Positions 27,601 to 34,940 of a stretch of 49,951 nucleotides of DNA are shown piece by piece. The stretch is from Candidatus Heimdallarchaeota archaeon LC_2. GTDB lineage: Archaea > Asgardarchaeota > Heimdallarchaeia > Heimdallarchaeales > Kariarchaeaceae. Within the stretch, counting starts at the first letter, position 1. Each line of letters opens with the position of its first letter. The notes under the pieces are model-generated. The model ran no database searches. It saw nothing but the letters and a program-made list of their open reading frames with translations, and was not told where the DNA came from. The stretch lies in NCBI GenBank assembly GCA_001940725.1, contig MDVR01000086.1, positions 1 to 49,951 on the forward strand, written 5' to 3'. A program made the translations under genes and the position numbers.

Positions 27601-28054
27601 CTTTATTTTTCATCTCGATTCCACGATTTATTTCAGTCAATATCGAAGAAGTATCAAATTTGGTACCATCATGAAATTGCACATTTTCTCTTAGAGTAAA
27701 TGTCCAAACAGTGCCTGTAAAGTCTGAATACCAATCAATAGCTAATTTGGGAATAAATTTCTGAGCATCGATATCATAATCGATTAACTGCGAATACACA
27801 AGTGGCCACCATGAACTAGTTGATATAGCAAAATGAAACCATGGATCCAATGCTCTCGTTGTCAAATTACTGATCGATCCAGAGCGTATCTGGGGAATTC
27901 TTAATATGTCTGGGGGTGTATTTGTTTCTTGTGATACCTGAATTCCTTCATAATCAGAATTTTGATTTGAATCTGAATTAACAGTTGTTATAAACAAAGA
28001 TCCAAGGAATAAAACAATAATAATATAAAATTTTACTAATTTTCTTTGGGTCAT
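24677..28054 (-). CDS. Extracellular solute-binding protein fused to winged helix and helical repeats (transmembrane sensor-regulator)
   Basis: 1125 residues from ATG 28054, chosen because it starts directly at a normal signal peptide (RKLVKFYIIIVLFLGSLFITTVNS); the frame runs back to a TTG at 28084. Residues 45-570 are an SBP_bac_5 (peptide/nickel) domain: 'PWFHFAISTSSWWPLVYSQLIDYD', 'FTLRENVQFHDGTKFD', 'VRQALNYAVDHAKLNEELF', 'LLKASKMLDEAGYELN', 'SEAPYLQLDSWGVIHPI'. A beta-rich part follows, then a membrane helix (686-707), a second long hydrophobic stretch (734-762), a winged helix (803-860: 'RELQRELGYSTPSLVYYHLNRLIKANTIKK'), two more helices (878-922) and a TPR-like domain (945-1125). No ABC permease or ATPase genes are nearby, so it looks like a receptor-regulator rather than a transporter part. 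Helix counting does not place the winged helix inside without ambiguity. Confidence 0.82.
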   Translation of the reverse strand: MTQRKLVKFYIIIVLFLGSLFITTVNSDSNQNSDYEGIQVSQETNTPPDILRIPQIRSGSISNLTTRALDPWFHFAISTSSWWPLVYSQLIDYDIDAQKFIPKLAIDWYSDFTGTVWTFTLRENVQFHDGTKFDTSSILTEINRGIEMKNKGLLTPENSLHYAFLDGIQQVTKLSEYKLSFKLVKAFSPFLTSLVTLYFAAPSASVGITVIDRIGSGPYIFDKFNSNSFVEKFNRNELYFEGVPPFKVVEMIDYRDGDQELAMRNNQLDLLPLYFHDFEMTDISYIVRQEPIVSTMGIYNTQNPIFSNVKVRQALNYAVDHAKLNEELFDGFLGATFDDFRYQNYTVFPGAANNAPKVQNQFTFDLLKASKMLDEAGYELNSNGNRFNITIVSRDDGFHVTLVDTIIETFELLGIGITRESDSDQIAQKFFTLDFDLWIGGFLSTVPDPFRDSALLRSDSVFNNGYYSNQTLDKLYESIASTAIRNRQYLLYSQIADHMRSEAPYLQLDSWGVIHPIRKEFVGHVTLGYGDVVSFTYLDENLSNVISSEFTTDDANVYSLRLNLGITKIEQQDFNVQKSGSINNFNEQWEIQGKEVFAFSFDQVDGESTYQMLIFLEPDSTLDFEEIKVYSIENNELAEIQFNKNSELLKIEFETAGDIFISVSIGSLQLDILPKTQNPSFLSSRWGIVITLGLSIFVVLGFGIDYVKKNAGKYDGFKYNIQRYKLYLPEKSKIALSVLFGTLLTSGFILLDRIVSSIGILVTHKEKETIESGDRPNVVIDGHSISPEQFDSQNPPKIKGRTMDMYYYLINNTGFHGVRELQRELGYSTPSLVYYHLNRLIKANTIKKNDEGQYGIPAINLAQTINKKQLDYYERIVPRTFLIGVVLISSFFSLIIVSIFLPTIRIWVVFTAPVLLFLSIFQFREGLNLLWNLRIESHDSGAPPVKFDNIQNKIAVAISLKKSSRAKDLFEAQSILEDVLKQDNLSKELAIIVLFNLCSILVDEMQIKQEESILLEAEKLTERVIDLSIQLETKTMSVEAYFIKSKFHLIRGQFDEAFESLVRSEELADKDPQLTKRIKREYNNLQNEITRIQQLGKSVSLSDKIEKIKIHEYIDQILQNWDLSK

Positions 28055-28090
28055 TAATATATTACCCCATATTTTATTCTTCAATATTTT

Positions 28091-28112
28091 GTATAGAACA
28101 CCTGTTCTATAC
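28091..28112. promoter_or_regulatory. Perfect 10-bp-arm palindrome, probable operator of the sensor gene
   Basis: GTATAGAACA (28091-28100), two-base centre, and its exact reverse complement (28103-28112). It sits 37 bases upstream of the chosen ATG, just after a TATA-like element, where a bound regulator would block or shape transcription initiation. The encoded winged helix is the obvious candidate reader. Confidence 0.6.
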
Positions 28113-28114
28113 TA

Positions 28115-28122
28115 GTTTAAAA
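28115..28122 (-). promoter_or_regulatory. TATA-like element of the sensor gene
   Basis: TTTTAAAC on the minus strand, about 60 bases before ATG 28054. An initiation site about 25 bases downstream would fall at the far edge of the palindrome. Confidence 0.35.
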
Positions 28123-28354
28123 CAACCGTGCAGTTGATTTATTAGATAATTACTTAAAGTATTTGGAGAACTCTCGATCAGTTTTGTAGTCCACAATATA
28201 CGAATAGAAATTTCCGAATAAAAGGTGAAGAATTATCCAAAATCAATGAATGAATTAATTTTCATTTAAACTGACAAGGTTTGATATCTCAAATTTAGGG
28301 TTAATTCTGAAAATGGAATATGAAATCGATAGAAAGAAAAGTGAATTGATCAAT

Positions 28355-28939
28355 CTATTTTTTAGTTAAGAAATATCCAGTAATCATACCATAAATCAGT
28401 CCTAGAACCGATCCTGTAAAGATCCAAATCGGTATTTTATTGTATTCTGGCTTTCTATTTGCCAATAATCGCATTGCAAGGTTATATTTGTTATTAATTA
28501 TATACAAAATCAATGATGCAATAAACAATGAAAGCATGCTAATGAATGGCCATATTATGAGATTATCAAATTGATCTCTAAGTACGAGTGTTTGAAAAGT
28601 AGCAATAACGAGTAATGATATCGGGAATGAAAAAATATGGCTATTCTTCAGACCGAATCTGCGGGTTGTGATAAGAATAAAAACGAAACTTGCACCAACT
28701 CCAAGTATTAGACCTATGAATGAGTAGAGTAGCCAATCTGTAGAAGTGTCAATGTGAGCATTCAATATATAGAACTCTGACAACATTAGTAACAACCCCA
28801 CTAATAACATCGCAATCGCATCACCAACAATTGGGATTTTCAATCCTGCTGCAAGACCTACACCAAAACCGATTCCTAAGACCATTAAGTGTGTGACTGT
28901 CCAAATTAGAAAGAAATTTTCCAACATTCCTAATCTCAA
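28355..28939 (-). CDS. Polytopic membrane protein with six helices, unknown function
   Basis: 194 residues, nearly all hydrophobic: 'FFLIWTVTHLMVLGIGFGVGLAAG', 'VGDAIAMLLVGLLLMLSEFYIL', 'WLLYSFIGLILGVGASFVFILI', 'HIFSFPISLLVIATFQTLVL', 'IWPFISMLSLFIASLILYII' and 'IPIWIFTGSVLGLIYGMITGYFL'. Gly-rich faces suggest tight packing, but no family is recognised. A fragment of a near-identical C-terminus lies at 35938-36074. Its upstream spacer contains the 12-base-arm inverted repeat at 29082. Confidence 0.65.
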   Translation of the reverse strand: MRLGMLENFFLIWTVTHLMVLGIGFGVGLAAGLKIPIVGDAIAMLLVGLLLMLSEFYILNAHIDTSTDWLLYSFIGLILGVGASFVFILITTRRFGLKNSHIFSFPISLLVIATFQTLVLRDQFDNLIIWPFISMLSLFIASLILYIINNKYNLAMRLLANRKPEYNKIPIWIFTGSVLGLIYGMITGYFLTKK

Positions 28940-29004
28940 TTAACAGCAGAGAGGTTATAACTATTTATTGTGGAATATATTTTGTGATCGATCTAGCTTT
29001 TCTG

Positions 29005-29113
29005 TCTCAAGTTCAATAAAATATATCTAATGTTTAGGTACAATAATTGATTAAAGATATTCGGGCTTCATAAAATATTCGAATTGCGTATTAGGATGAT
29101 AATACGCAATTGG
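29005..29113. repeat. Dispersed repeat R2, copy 1
   Basis: About 109 bases, roughly 85% identical to 47433-47539. It begins TCTCAAGTTCAAT and ends with the inverted repeat around GCGTATTA. No open frame. Confidence 0.7.
29082..29111. promoter_or_regulatory. Inverted repeat TGCGTATTA-N6-TAATACGCA, site 1
   Basis: Perfect 12-base arms (AATTGCGTATTA and complement) around GGATGA. It starts 143 bases upstream of the six-helix membrane gene. The same motif with 6-base spacer recurs at 30508 and 47511. Candidate operator, possibly for the HTH_10 regulator encoded beside it, or a transcript hairpin. Confidence 0.5.
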
Positions 29114-29268
29114 TTCAAAATCGATCATACTCCAACGTATATGAATGAGAATTGACCTCTAGTAGATTGTTGTCATAATTATTTGGGAGTGATAAACCGA
29201 TTGCAGATCCAGAAAGTAATAATACTAGCAGACTGGGATAAAATAAAGAATCAGCTTTTTATTCATTG

Positions 29269-29988
29269 TTACATCTCTAATTTTATCTTTTTTTGTTTCA
29301 TTCCAAATGGAGAATGAGATCTCTGATGAAATAGGAGGTAGGGAATAATTGATGCTATAATTGTATTTTCTGCTTTTCTCAATGATTTCTCGGTAGCAGT
29401 ACGAGAAACATTGAATTTCTGTGCCAGTTGCCATGTTTTTATAGATCTCGGGATTTTGTAATAACCCTGTTCATAAGCCTTTACCAGTACCTCAATCTGT
29501 CTTGCTGTCAAATTTTTCATGATCTCGTTTGTTGTCAAGAATTGGTACTTGTACTGGTCAATATCTAGATCAGTAATACTTAGTATTTCATATTCTGGAA
29601 TTGTTTGGATATATTCCATAATTGCAGCTTGTGACTTTTTGTTCAAACTGATAATTTTGTAATATTCCCATCCGTTTTTGTATAATACTGGTAGTTCTAG
29701 TAGACCCCCTAATCTCTGAATATTAGGTGATACTGATTTTTCTGGATCACACATACATTCAAAATGAATGTAAGTAGTATTTCCATCCTCTCCCCCAACC
29801 GTTATCTCAACTGTATCTGGTTTTTTTATTTTGGATTTGACAATTTCCATTTCTTCATCACTGATTAATTTGGGAATGATCAACAGATCAAAAAAATCAG
29901 AACAGTAGAGATAAAGATGGAGGTCAAATATATTTGCTAGTTCTAGATAGGGACAAGGGTGTCTTAGTTTCATCTTAATCTCAAACAT
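29269..29988 (-). CDS. HTH_10 (Bat-type) transcription regulator
   Basis: 239 residues. The C-terminal part (about 159-212) is the HTH_10 domain: 'LTARQIEVLVKAYEQGYYKIPRSIKTWQLAQKFNVSRTATEKSLRKAENTI', the pattern known from haloarchaeal Bat/bacterio-opsin activators and Asgard relatives. The N-terminal part (with 'MKLRHPCPYLELANIF' and a Cys pair in 'FECMCDPEKS') resembles the ligand-sensing half found in this family. It stands alone between two spacers that both carry the GCGTATTA inverted repeat, so those sites may be its operators (inference). Confidence 0.85.
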   Translation of the reverse strand: MFEIKMKLRHPCPYLELANIFDLHLYLYCSDFFDLLIIPKLISDEEMEIVKSKIKKPDTVEITVGGEDGNTTYIHFECMCDPEKSVSPNIQRLGGLLELPVLYKNGWEYYKIISLNKKSQAAIMEYIQTIPEYEILSITDLDIDQYKYQFLTTNEIMKNLTARQIEVLVKAYEQGYYKIPRSIKTWQLAQKFNVSRTATEKSLRKAENTIIASIIPYLLFHQRSHSPFGMKQKKIKLEM

Positions 29989-30088
29989 AAATTGATACCG
30001 AGGCTAGTATTGCTTATATCTATTATTAGTTGTTGGGTTGCATATGAACCCTCGTTAAAATCGATCGATCGGATTTAAGATATATTCA

Positions 30089-30364
30089 TTAGTCTTCAGA
30101 GGTTGTAGGATCGATTATTGTGGCAATCTTGGAGACGCTATTAGCAGGAAATCCTCCCTTTTGTGCATGTTCTTTCACCATTTGTTCATTTGGTGCAATG
30201 TACACACAGTATATTTTGTCATCAGTCACGTAGCTTTGAACCCATTGGATTTGAGGACCCATTTCTTGGAGTACACCACATGACGTCTGTGATATACCCT
30301 GTAATTCTGCTGCAGATAACTTACCTGCACCAGGAATTTCTCTTTCAATCACATATTTCGGCAT
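30089..30364 (-). CDS. DUF4242 / SCO4226-like nickel-binding-type protein
   Basis: 91 residues: 'PKYVIEREIPGAGKLSAAELQGISQTSCGVLQEMGPQIQWVQSYVTDDKIYCVYIAPNEQMVKEHAQKGGFPANSVSKIATIIDP' is the DUF4242 ferredoxin-like fold, of which one Streptomyces member binds nickel. His-Ala ('KEHAQKGGFP') and the Cys pair are conserved positions of the family. A perfect AGGAGGTGA Shine-Dalgarno precedes the ATG, implying strong translation. Function in the cell is unknown. Confidence 0.85.
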   Translation of the reverse strand: MPKYVIEREIPGAGKLSAAELQGISQTSCGVLQEMGPQIQWVQSYVTDDKIYCVYIAPNEQMVKEHAQKGGFPANSVSKIATIIDPTTSED

Positions 30365-30371
30365 AATTTTT

Positions 30372-30380
30372 TCACCTCCT
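30372..30380 (-). promoter_or_regulatory. Consensus Shine-Dalgarno
   Basis: AGGAGGTGA on the minus strand, 7 bases before the ATG of the DUF4242 gene; the strongest ribosome-binding site in the window. Confidence 0.8.
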
Positions 30381-30507
30381 GTTTATTATTAGAGACCGAA
30401 GAATCTTCGCTTTTCATACCTATAGAAGCTATTATTTGATATAATGTTTTGGGTTTCTATAGAAACCCATCGCCGGACGATCGAGTTAAATCAATCTAAT
30501 TGAATTG

Positions 30508-30531
30508 TGCGTATTATGAGCATATTACGCA
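30508..30531. promoter_or_regulatory. Inverted repeat TGCGTATTA-N6-TATTACGCA, site 2
   Basis: Same left arm and spacer length as sites at 29082 and 47511; right arm differs by one base. It starts 144 bases upstream of the DUF4242 start codon, almost the same distance as site 1 from its downstream gene. The rest of repeat R2 is not present here, so the motif is conserved on its own. Confidence 0.5.
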
Positions 30532-30753
30532 TTTCATAGAATTTTTAGCATTGAAGCTTTTGATATATTAAATTAGCAGAAATAAAAAATGAAAAAGTTA
30601 AAATAAATGAATTGCTATTTAATTAAATGATTGACTGAACTTGAGACATCCTAGATCGATTTGAATTTTAATTTGAGATTCATAATTTCATTGTTTGACA
30701 CTTCTTCTTTCCTCCAATATTCAAAATATTGATACCCTGTAAATTTCAACTCA

Positions 30754-31155
30754 TTATTTTGACTCAAACCAATTTTTGACGTCATCAACTTGATTGAAAT
30801 GACGAGTTTTGTATTTTCCTTCATCCATTTCTTTCATATTAGCAAGGTCAAATCCCTTGTCATGAAGAAAAGCCATTTTCTCTACTCCGGCGTTGTTATA
30901 TTTTGGAACGATTTGAGCTTTCCGCCATTCAGCAAGATTGTCACTAAACTGATGTCCAAATTTACGAACATCAATTAATAAATAATTAATCTTTATGTTT
31001 TCTGCGAGTTTGGCGTATTGTAAATTCTCATTCTGAAAATCCTCATCAGTCATGTTTGAAGTTGATTTCAACCATGAAAATTCTAATATGTTGTCTGAAT
31101 GGTTATGGTAGAAAATTGAATAAGGTGATCGGGCTACTTCTTTTTTATCAGGCAT
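30754..31155 (-). CDS. SpoIIAA/STAS-like protein, unknown function
   Basis: 133 residues with the pattern 'SPYSIFYHNHSDNILEFSWLKST' (strands), 'DEDFQNENLQYAKLAENIKINYLLIDVRKFGHQFSDNLAEWRKAQIVPKYNNAGVEKMAFLHDKGFD' and '..HFNQVDDVKNWF'. The 'LLIDVRKFG' strand, helix, and 'KMAFL' strand, with a final 'F.d...A..WF' helix, match the SpoIIAA-like/STAS group that in bacteria often binds lipids or partners. No conserved serine can be assigned. Confidence 0.6.
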   Translation of the reverse strand: MPDKKEVARSPYSIFYHNHSDNILEFSWLKSTSNMTDEDFQNENLQYAKLAENIKINYLLIDVRKFGHQFSDNLAEWRKAQIVPKYNNAGVEKMAFLHDKGFDLANMKEMDEGKYKTRHFNQVDDVKNWFESK

Positions 31156-31962
31156 GGTAATAGTTGTACGGATAAATATTAGGCTATCTACTAATTATCA
31201 TTTTCAGTACTTTAAATACCAGGATGACAAATTATGGTAGTTGCAATCTAATGATTGTACACAGACAACTTACAACCTTTAGCGATAAAGGTGTGAGAGG
31301 ACTAGGTAAGCATCTGCCTGTCATTTCTTCCTTTGGAAACATTTGGAAGATTTACGGAAAAGCCGGAAAAGTACCAAAAAATCATATTGATTGCCCTACC
31401 CTGTTTTTGGAAAAATAACAGGAATGCTGGTCCTCAGTTTACGGACTGAAAATGATCTGCCAGTAGTTAAAGATCACGGAAGAACTGACTTTGTTGACCC
31501 CTGTAGGGTGAGAAGCAGAAGGAGGCACCGTTCATTATGAACAGAACCTATTTCGACGGAACCTTTTTTGTGTTAAACAAAAATGGGAATGTGATGGTAA
31601 CATCTGATATAGGGTTGCTGAACGTGAAGTACTCGTTTTCTAATAATACTAGTAAATGTACTTACAAAAATGATCATGATCGATATTTAGTAAGATTGAT
31701 TTAAAACACAATGGATCAGTGAATAATGTAGGATATATATTATTCGAATTGATAGATCTTACTGAAATTAATTTATTCATGTAGCTTATTAGGTTGAAAT
31801 TTCACATTTGAATTTATTTAATGAATTAACTTTTCAATAGGGAAAAGATTTCTGAAGAGTCCGAAAATAAGCCTAACCGCTTGATTTTGGAGCAATTCTC
31901 GATTTGCATGATGTATATTGTGTTTCAAAAATCATTGCCCCCTGTTTGTTTAGGATATATCG
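31156..31962. other. Intergenic with remnant-like sequence of higher GC
   Basis: Between 31220 and 31620 the base composition is clearly richer in G+C than the rest of the window and contains short open frames (a 64-codon one at 31224-31418) with no recognisable motif. It may be a decayed insertion from elsewhere. The remaining part is ordinary AT-rich spacer. Confidence 0.35.
31537..31704 (+). CDS. Possible 55-residue orphan gene
   Basis: ATG at 31537 preceded by a good AGGAGG about 12 bases upstream. The product begins NRTYFDGTFFVLNKNGNVMV, which looks like one strand-turn-strand blade ('dGt.fvlnknGnv') of a propeller. It could be a fragment of a longer gene or a chance frame in the GC-richer patch. 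Confidence 0.25.
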   Translation: MNRTYFDGTFFVLNKNGNVMVTSDIGLLNVKYSFSNNTSKCTYKNDHDRYLVRLI

Positions 31963-33411
31963 TTACACACTTTCGACATATTTCTTAGCAATGTCGATAT
32001 ATTCTTGATAATTAATTAAATCCATTTTTTCTTTAATTGAGGCCCCCCTACCTATCATTTCTTCCCATTTATGGATTTCGGATCGCATTCTCTTTTTTTC
32101 TGTTTGAATCTGTTTTGAATAGAGATTAATTTGATGTTGTATAGCTAATTCCTCAGCCTCATCGAGTAAATTATTTGATTCCACTAATTCACCGGTGATT
32201 AGTAAAAATTTTGATCGAAGAAGCATTATTTGTAATGACAGCACAAGACTACTGGTAATTTTTGCACTTTCTTCGACCCTCATGGTTAAATGGATGATTT
32301 CATTCAATACATCTTGTTCTCCATAACTTTTAAGCTCCTCAAGTAAAATTTCAACAAGTAAAATTGTGGCAGTATTTGATACTCCTATTGAAATTTGATC
32401 CTTATAGACAATATTTTCAAGAAGACCTTGTGCTTCTATCATGTTTTTAGCTTTCTTACTAGATTGAAGGTACATTGCCTTGAATAAATCTAGTATAGGT
32501 TTATAATGTGCGGTATCCCCTTCTTTTAATAAATCGACAGTTAAATCTAGATAGAGTTTCGCTTGGTCTCTATCTCCCATTTCTATATATGTGTAATATA
32601 GATTGCCTATTGAATAATGTTGAAAATGAAAATTGTTAAATTCATAAGCTAAATCCAATGATTCTTTTAAATAACGGATGGCATTTGTAAAATCTCCCTT
32701 AAGGGTATGTGTTCTACCAAGTTGTAGTTTGACAAAATATTTTGTGTTTGACTTAGAGTTAGGATCTTGATCTATCATTTTTTCAGCTTCATGTAAATAT
32801 TCCAAACCTTTCTCAATTTGACCCAATAATGAATATCTAATACCTAAATTGGATATTAACCCTGGGATCCGCCCAACACGTTTTGATTTTCGATAAATTT
32901 CAATTGCTTTTTCCCAGTTTTTCATACTATCAAGAGTAGAACCTTTCTCAATTTGTATATTCCCTTTAACCTGCAAAAATATTGCATACCAGATTATGAA
33001 TTCTTTCTTTTCAACATCAGCAAGTAACTCGTGAATCATTTCTGCTTCAATTAATACTTTGTCACATTCTTCAAATTTTGAATCCCGGTATAAATCATAA
33101 GCTTTGATTGTCCTAGCAATAAATTTATGCAATTCTGTCACATTTTCATCAGTATTTGCATAGATGATTGAGTCACATAATTCAATTGATTTGTCAATGT
33201 TTCCGTCTATTCTCAAAATCTCAGCTTTGAAAACAGTTTTGAAACTAGATTGATCCTCTGATAATTGATTTATTAATTTCGATGCAGCTTCAGTGTCATC
33301 AACTAATAGTAAATCTTCAATTTCTCTAAGGTTCAAGATAAGTGAATATAAATTGTTGTAATTAAAAAATCTACTACTGAAATTCGATCGATAGATTGAT
33401 TGATTAATCAC
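31963..33411 (-). CDS. Large TPR-repeat protein
   Basis: 482 residues from a GTG. Made almost entirely of TPR-like helix pairs: 'WYAIFLQVKGNIQIEKGSTLDSMKNWEKAIEIY', 'LISNLGIRYSLLGQIEKGLEYLHEAEKM', 'VKLQLGRTHTLKGDFTNAIRYLKESLDLA', 'HYSIGNLYYTYIEMGDRDQAKLYLDLTVDLL'. The last 170 residues (from 'EAQGLLENIV' to 'MDLINYQEYIDI') resemble the C-terminal domain of the solute-binding/winged-helix fusion at 24677 (compare 'EAQSILEDVL ... IHEYIDQI'). Cytosolic scaffold, probably for protein contacts; partners unknown. Confidence 0.8.
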   Translation of the reverse strand: MINQSIYRSNFSSRFFNYNNLYSLILNLREIEDLLLVDDTEAASKLINQLSEDQSSFKTVFKAEILRIDGNIDKSIELCDSIIYANTDENVTELHKFIARTIKAYDLYRDSKFEECDKVLIEAEMIHELLADVEKKEFIIWYAIFLQVKGNIQIEKGSTLDSMKNWEKAIEIYRKSKRVGRIPGLISNLGIRYSLLGQIEKGLEYLHEAEKMIDQDPNSKSNTKYFVKLQLGRTHTLKGDFTNAIRYLKESLDLAYEFNNFHFQHYSIGNLYYTYIEMGDRDQAKLYLDLTVDLLKEGDTAHYKPILDLFKAMYLQSSKKAKNMIEAQGLLENIVYKDQISIGVSNTATILLVEILLEELKSYGEQDVLNEIIHLTMRVEESAKITSSLVLSLQIMLLRSKFLLITGELVESNNLLDEAEELAIQHQINLYSKQIQTEKKRMRSEIHKWEEMIGRGASIKEKMDLINYQEYIDIAKKYVESV

Positions 33412-33476
33412 TCTTCAAAAATGATCAACTATATTAGTAAAATTATTCCTCGAATTTCTCCTCCAATAAGAATTTC

Positions 33477-33546
33477 AATCCTTAATCTTCAACCTTAGGA
33501 TATTCGGTGATTTGAAATCTGTTCATGGAACAATTCGATATCCGAA
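33477..33546. repeat. Dispersed repeat R3, copy 1, at the MOSC duplication junction
   Basis: Contains AATCTTCAACCTTAGGATAT and a following GGTGA, as at 42902-42930 (one or two base changes) and more loosely at 46100. The truncated MOSC copy starts immediately after it. Confidence 0.4.
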
Positions 33547-34182
33547 AATGCATTCTATGATTATAAATCCAATCGTCCTTCCCTTCCCTACCTGACAGTT
33601 CGTGAACTCAGCCAGATGCTGCTGTTCCGCGCTAGAATTGTTAACGAACAAGATACTGACAAATCCTATAGCATAGATTACAAGCCACAAATCGAGGTTA
33701 GAGTTGATGCTGAAGATATCCCACTTTATGATGATCATTTATTAAATCATCTTGAGAAGAAACTTGATACAAAAAATCACAATCTGACGATAAATTATCG
33801 TAGGTCCGGAATACATGATACCAAACCAATTTCCATTGTATCCATGCATAGTATCAATAAACTGGCAGAAGAGATGGGAAGGTCATCTCTTGATCCACTG
33901 CGTTTCAGGAGTAATTTCTACGTCCAGTGGAATAATAATGAGGCATTCTATGAGGATCAACTGGTTGGTAAATCCCTGCAAATCGGAAATGAAGTGGTAC
34001 TTCATATAGTTAAAAGTAATGTTCGGTGTATCATAATTAATGTTGATCCACAATCGGCAGAAAGGGATAGCAGTATTTTCAAAACGGTATCACAACGTCA
34101 CGATGCACAATTCGGCATCTATGGCGAGATCAGAACATGTGGGAAGGTTAATGTTGGAGACATAATTTATGCACTGGAATAA
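33547..34182 (+). pseudogene. 5'-truncated duplicate of the MOSC gene
   Basis: Aligns with 22615-23249 at about 97% identity and stays open to the same stop, with the conserved Cys in 'NVRCIIINVDP'. The first 41 residues, including the 'YPVKS' N-terminal motif, are missing; upstream of 33547 the sequence is unrelated. The first usable ATG is at 33616, so an expressed product would lack the MOSC N-terminal barrel. Similarity continues 25-30 bases beyond the stop, so the copied segment ended in the spacer. Confidence 0.85.
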
Positions 34183-34279
34183 TATGCAATCTTGTAAAAT
34201 AATATTATCCATTGCAATTTGCGAAACTCGAAAACTTGCTAAAAATACCTATTATTAATCGAAATCCATTAATTTCAAT

Positions 34280-34498
34280 TTGAGATATTTAATTATGGTG
34301 AAAAACAAACAACCTTATTCAGGAAAAGAAATCTCGTACGATCTTCTTATTCCTGAAGAATGGGCTTCCTACCTCAGTCAAATCACTTCCAAACCGATTG
34401 ATTTGATTTATCACCTAGTTGCTAAAGAGTTGTATAGACTTGGTATGATAAATATCGAACCTAAATTTAATGATTATAATGAGTTATTCAAGAAATAG
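34280..34498 (+). CDS. Small hypothetical protein
   Basis: 72 residues from TTG, or 67 from ATG 34295 ('MVKNKQPYSGKEISYDLLIPEEWASYLSQI'). The C-terminal 'KPIDLIYHLVAKELYRLGMI' looks helical. No family is recognised; size and the 'SYDLLIPEEWASYL' start are compatible with an antitoxin-like or DNA-binding protein, but no toxin is adjacent. Confidence 0.45.
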   Translation: MRYLIMVKNKQPYSGKEISYDLLIPEEWASYLSQITSKPIDLIYHLVAKELYRLGMINIEPKFNDYNELFKK

Positions 34499-34643
34499 AG
34501 TTATTCTCATTTTGCTTGATTATAAGAGCAATTTTCAGCCTTGCATAGTTATAGACAATAATCGATCATCGATCGGTTATCAAACTTAACAATTTTTGTG
34601 ATTTGTTCGATTTCTAGATTCTCTAATTTGTCTTAGAGGAAAG

Positions 34644-34893
34644 TTGAATATTAGGAAAAAGGAAGAATTTATTGATTATAAGATTGTTCTAGGGAAAATC
34701 GTATCTAAATACGTTTCTGAAGATGATGCAGTTGATTTCATGAGTAAATTGTTAAAAGCTGAAAATAGGATATTGATGGAATTAACTACATATTCTATAA
34801 TCCCCAATTACTATTGAGTATCTAGAACTTGTTCAAACTCAACTTGAACTAATCCAATTAACTGATGATCGATTGAAAGAGCTTACAAATTAA
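34644..34893 (+). pseudogene. Small frameshifted gene, unknown
   Basis: From TTG 34644 a helical product 'NIRKKEEFIDYKIVLGKIVSKYVSEDDAVDFMSKLLKAENRILMELTTY' runs to a TGA near 34815. The next frame continues with 'IEYLELVQTQLELIQLTDDRLKELTN' and TAA, with the same helical character, so a one-base frameshift near 34800 may have split it. Not recognised. Confidence 0.35.
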
Positions 34894-34940
34894 TTGAGAT
34901 TGTAGTGTTAATTTCAAAATATTAGAAATTCATAATTTAA

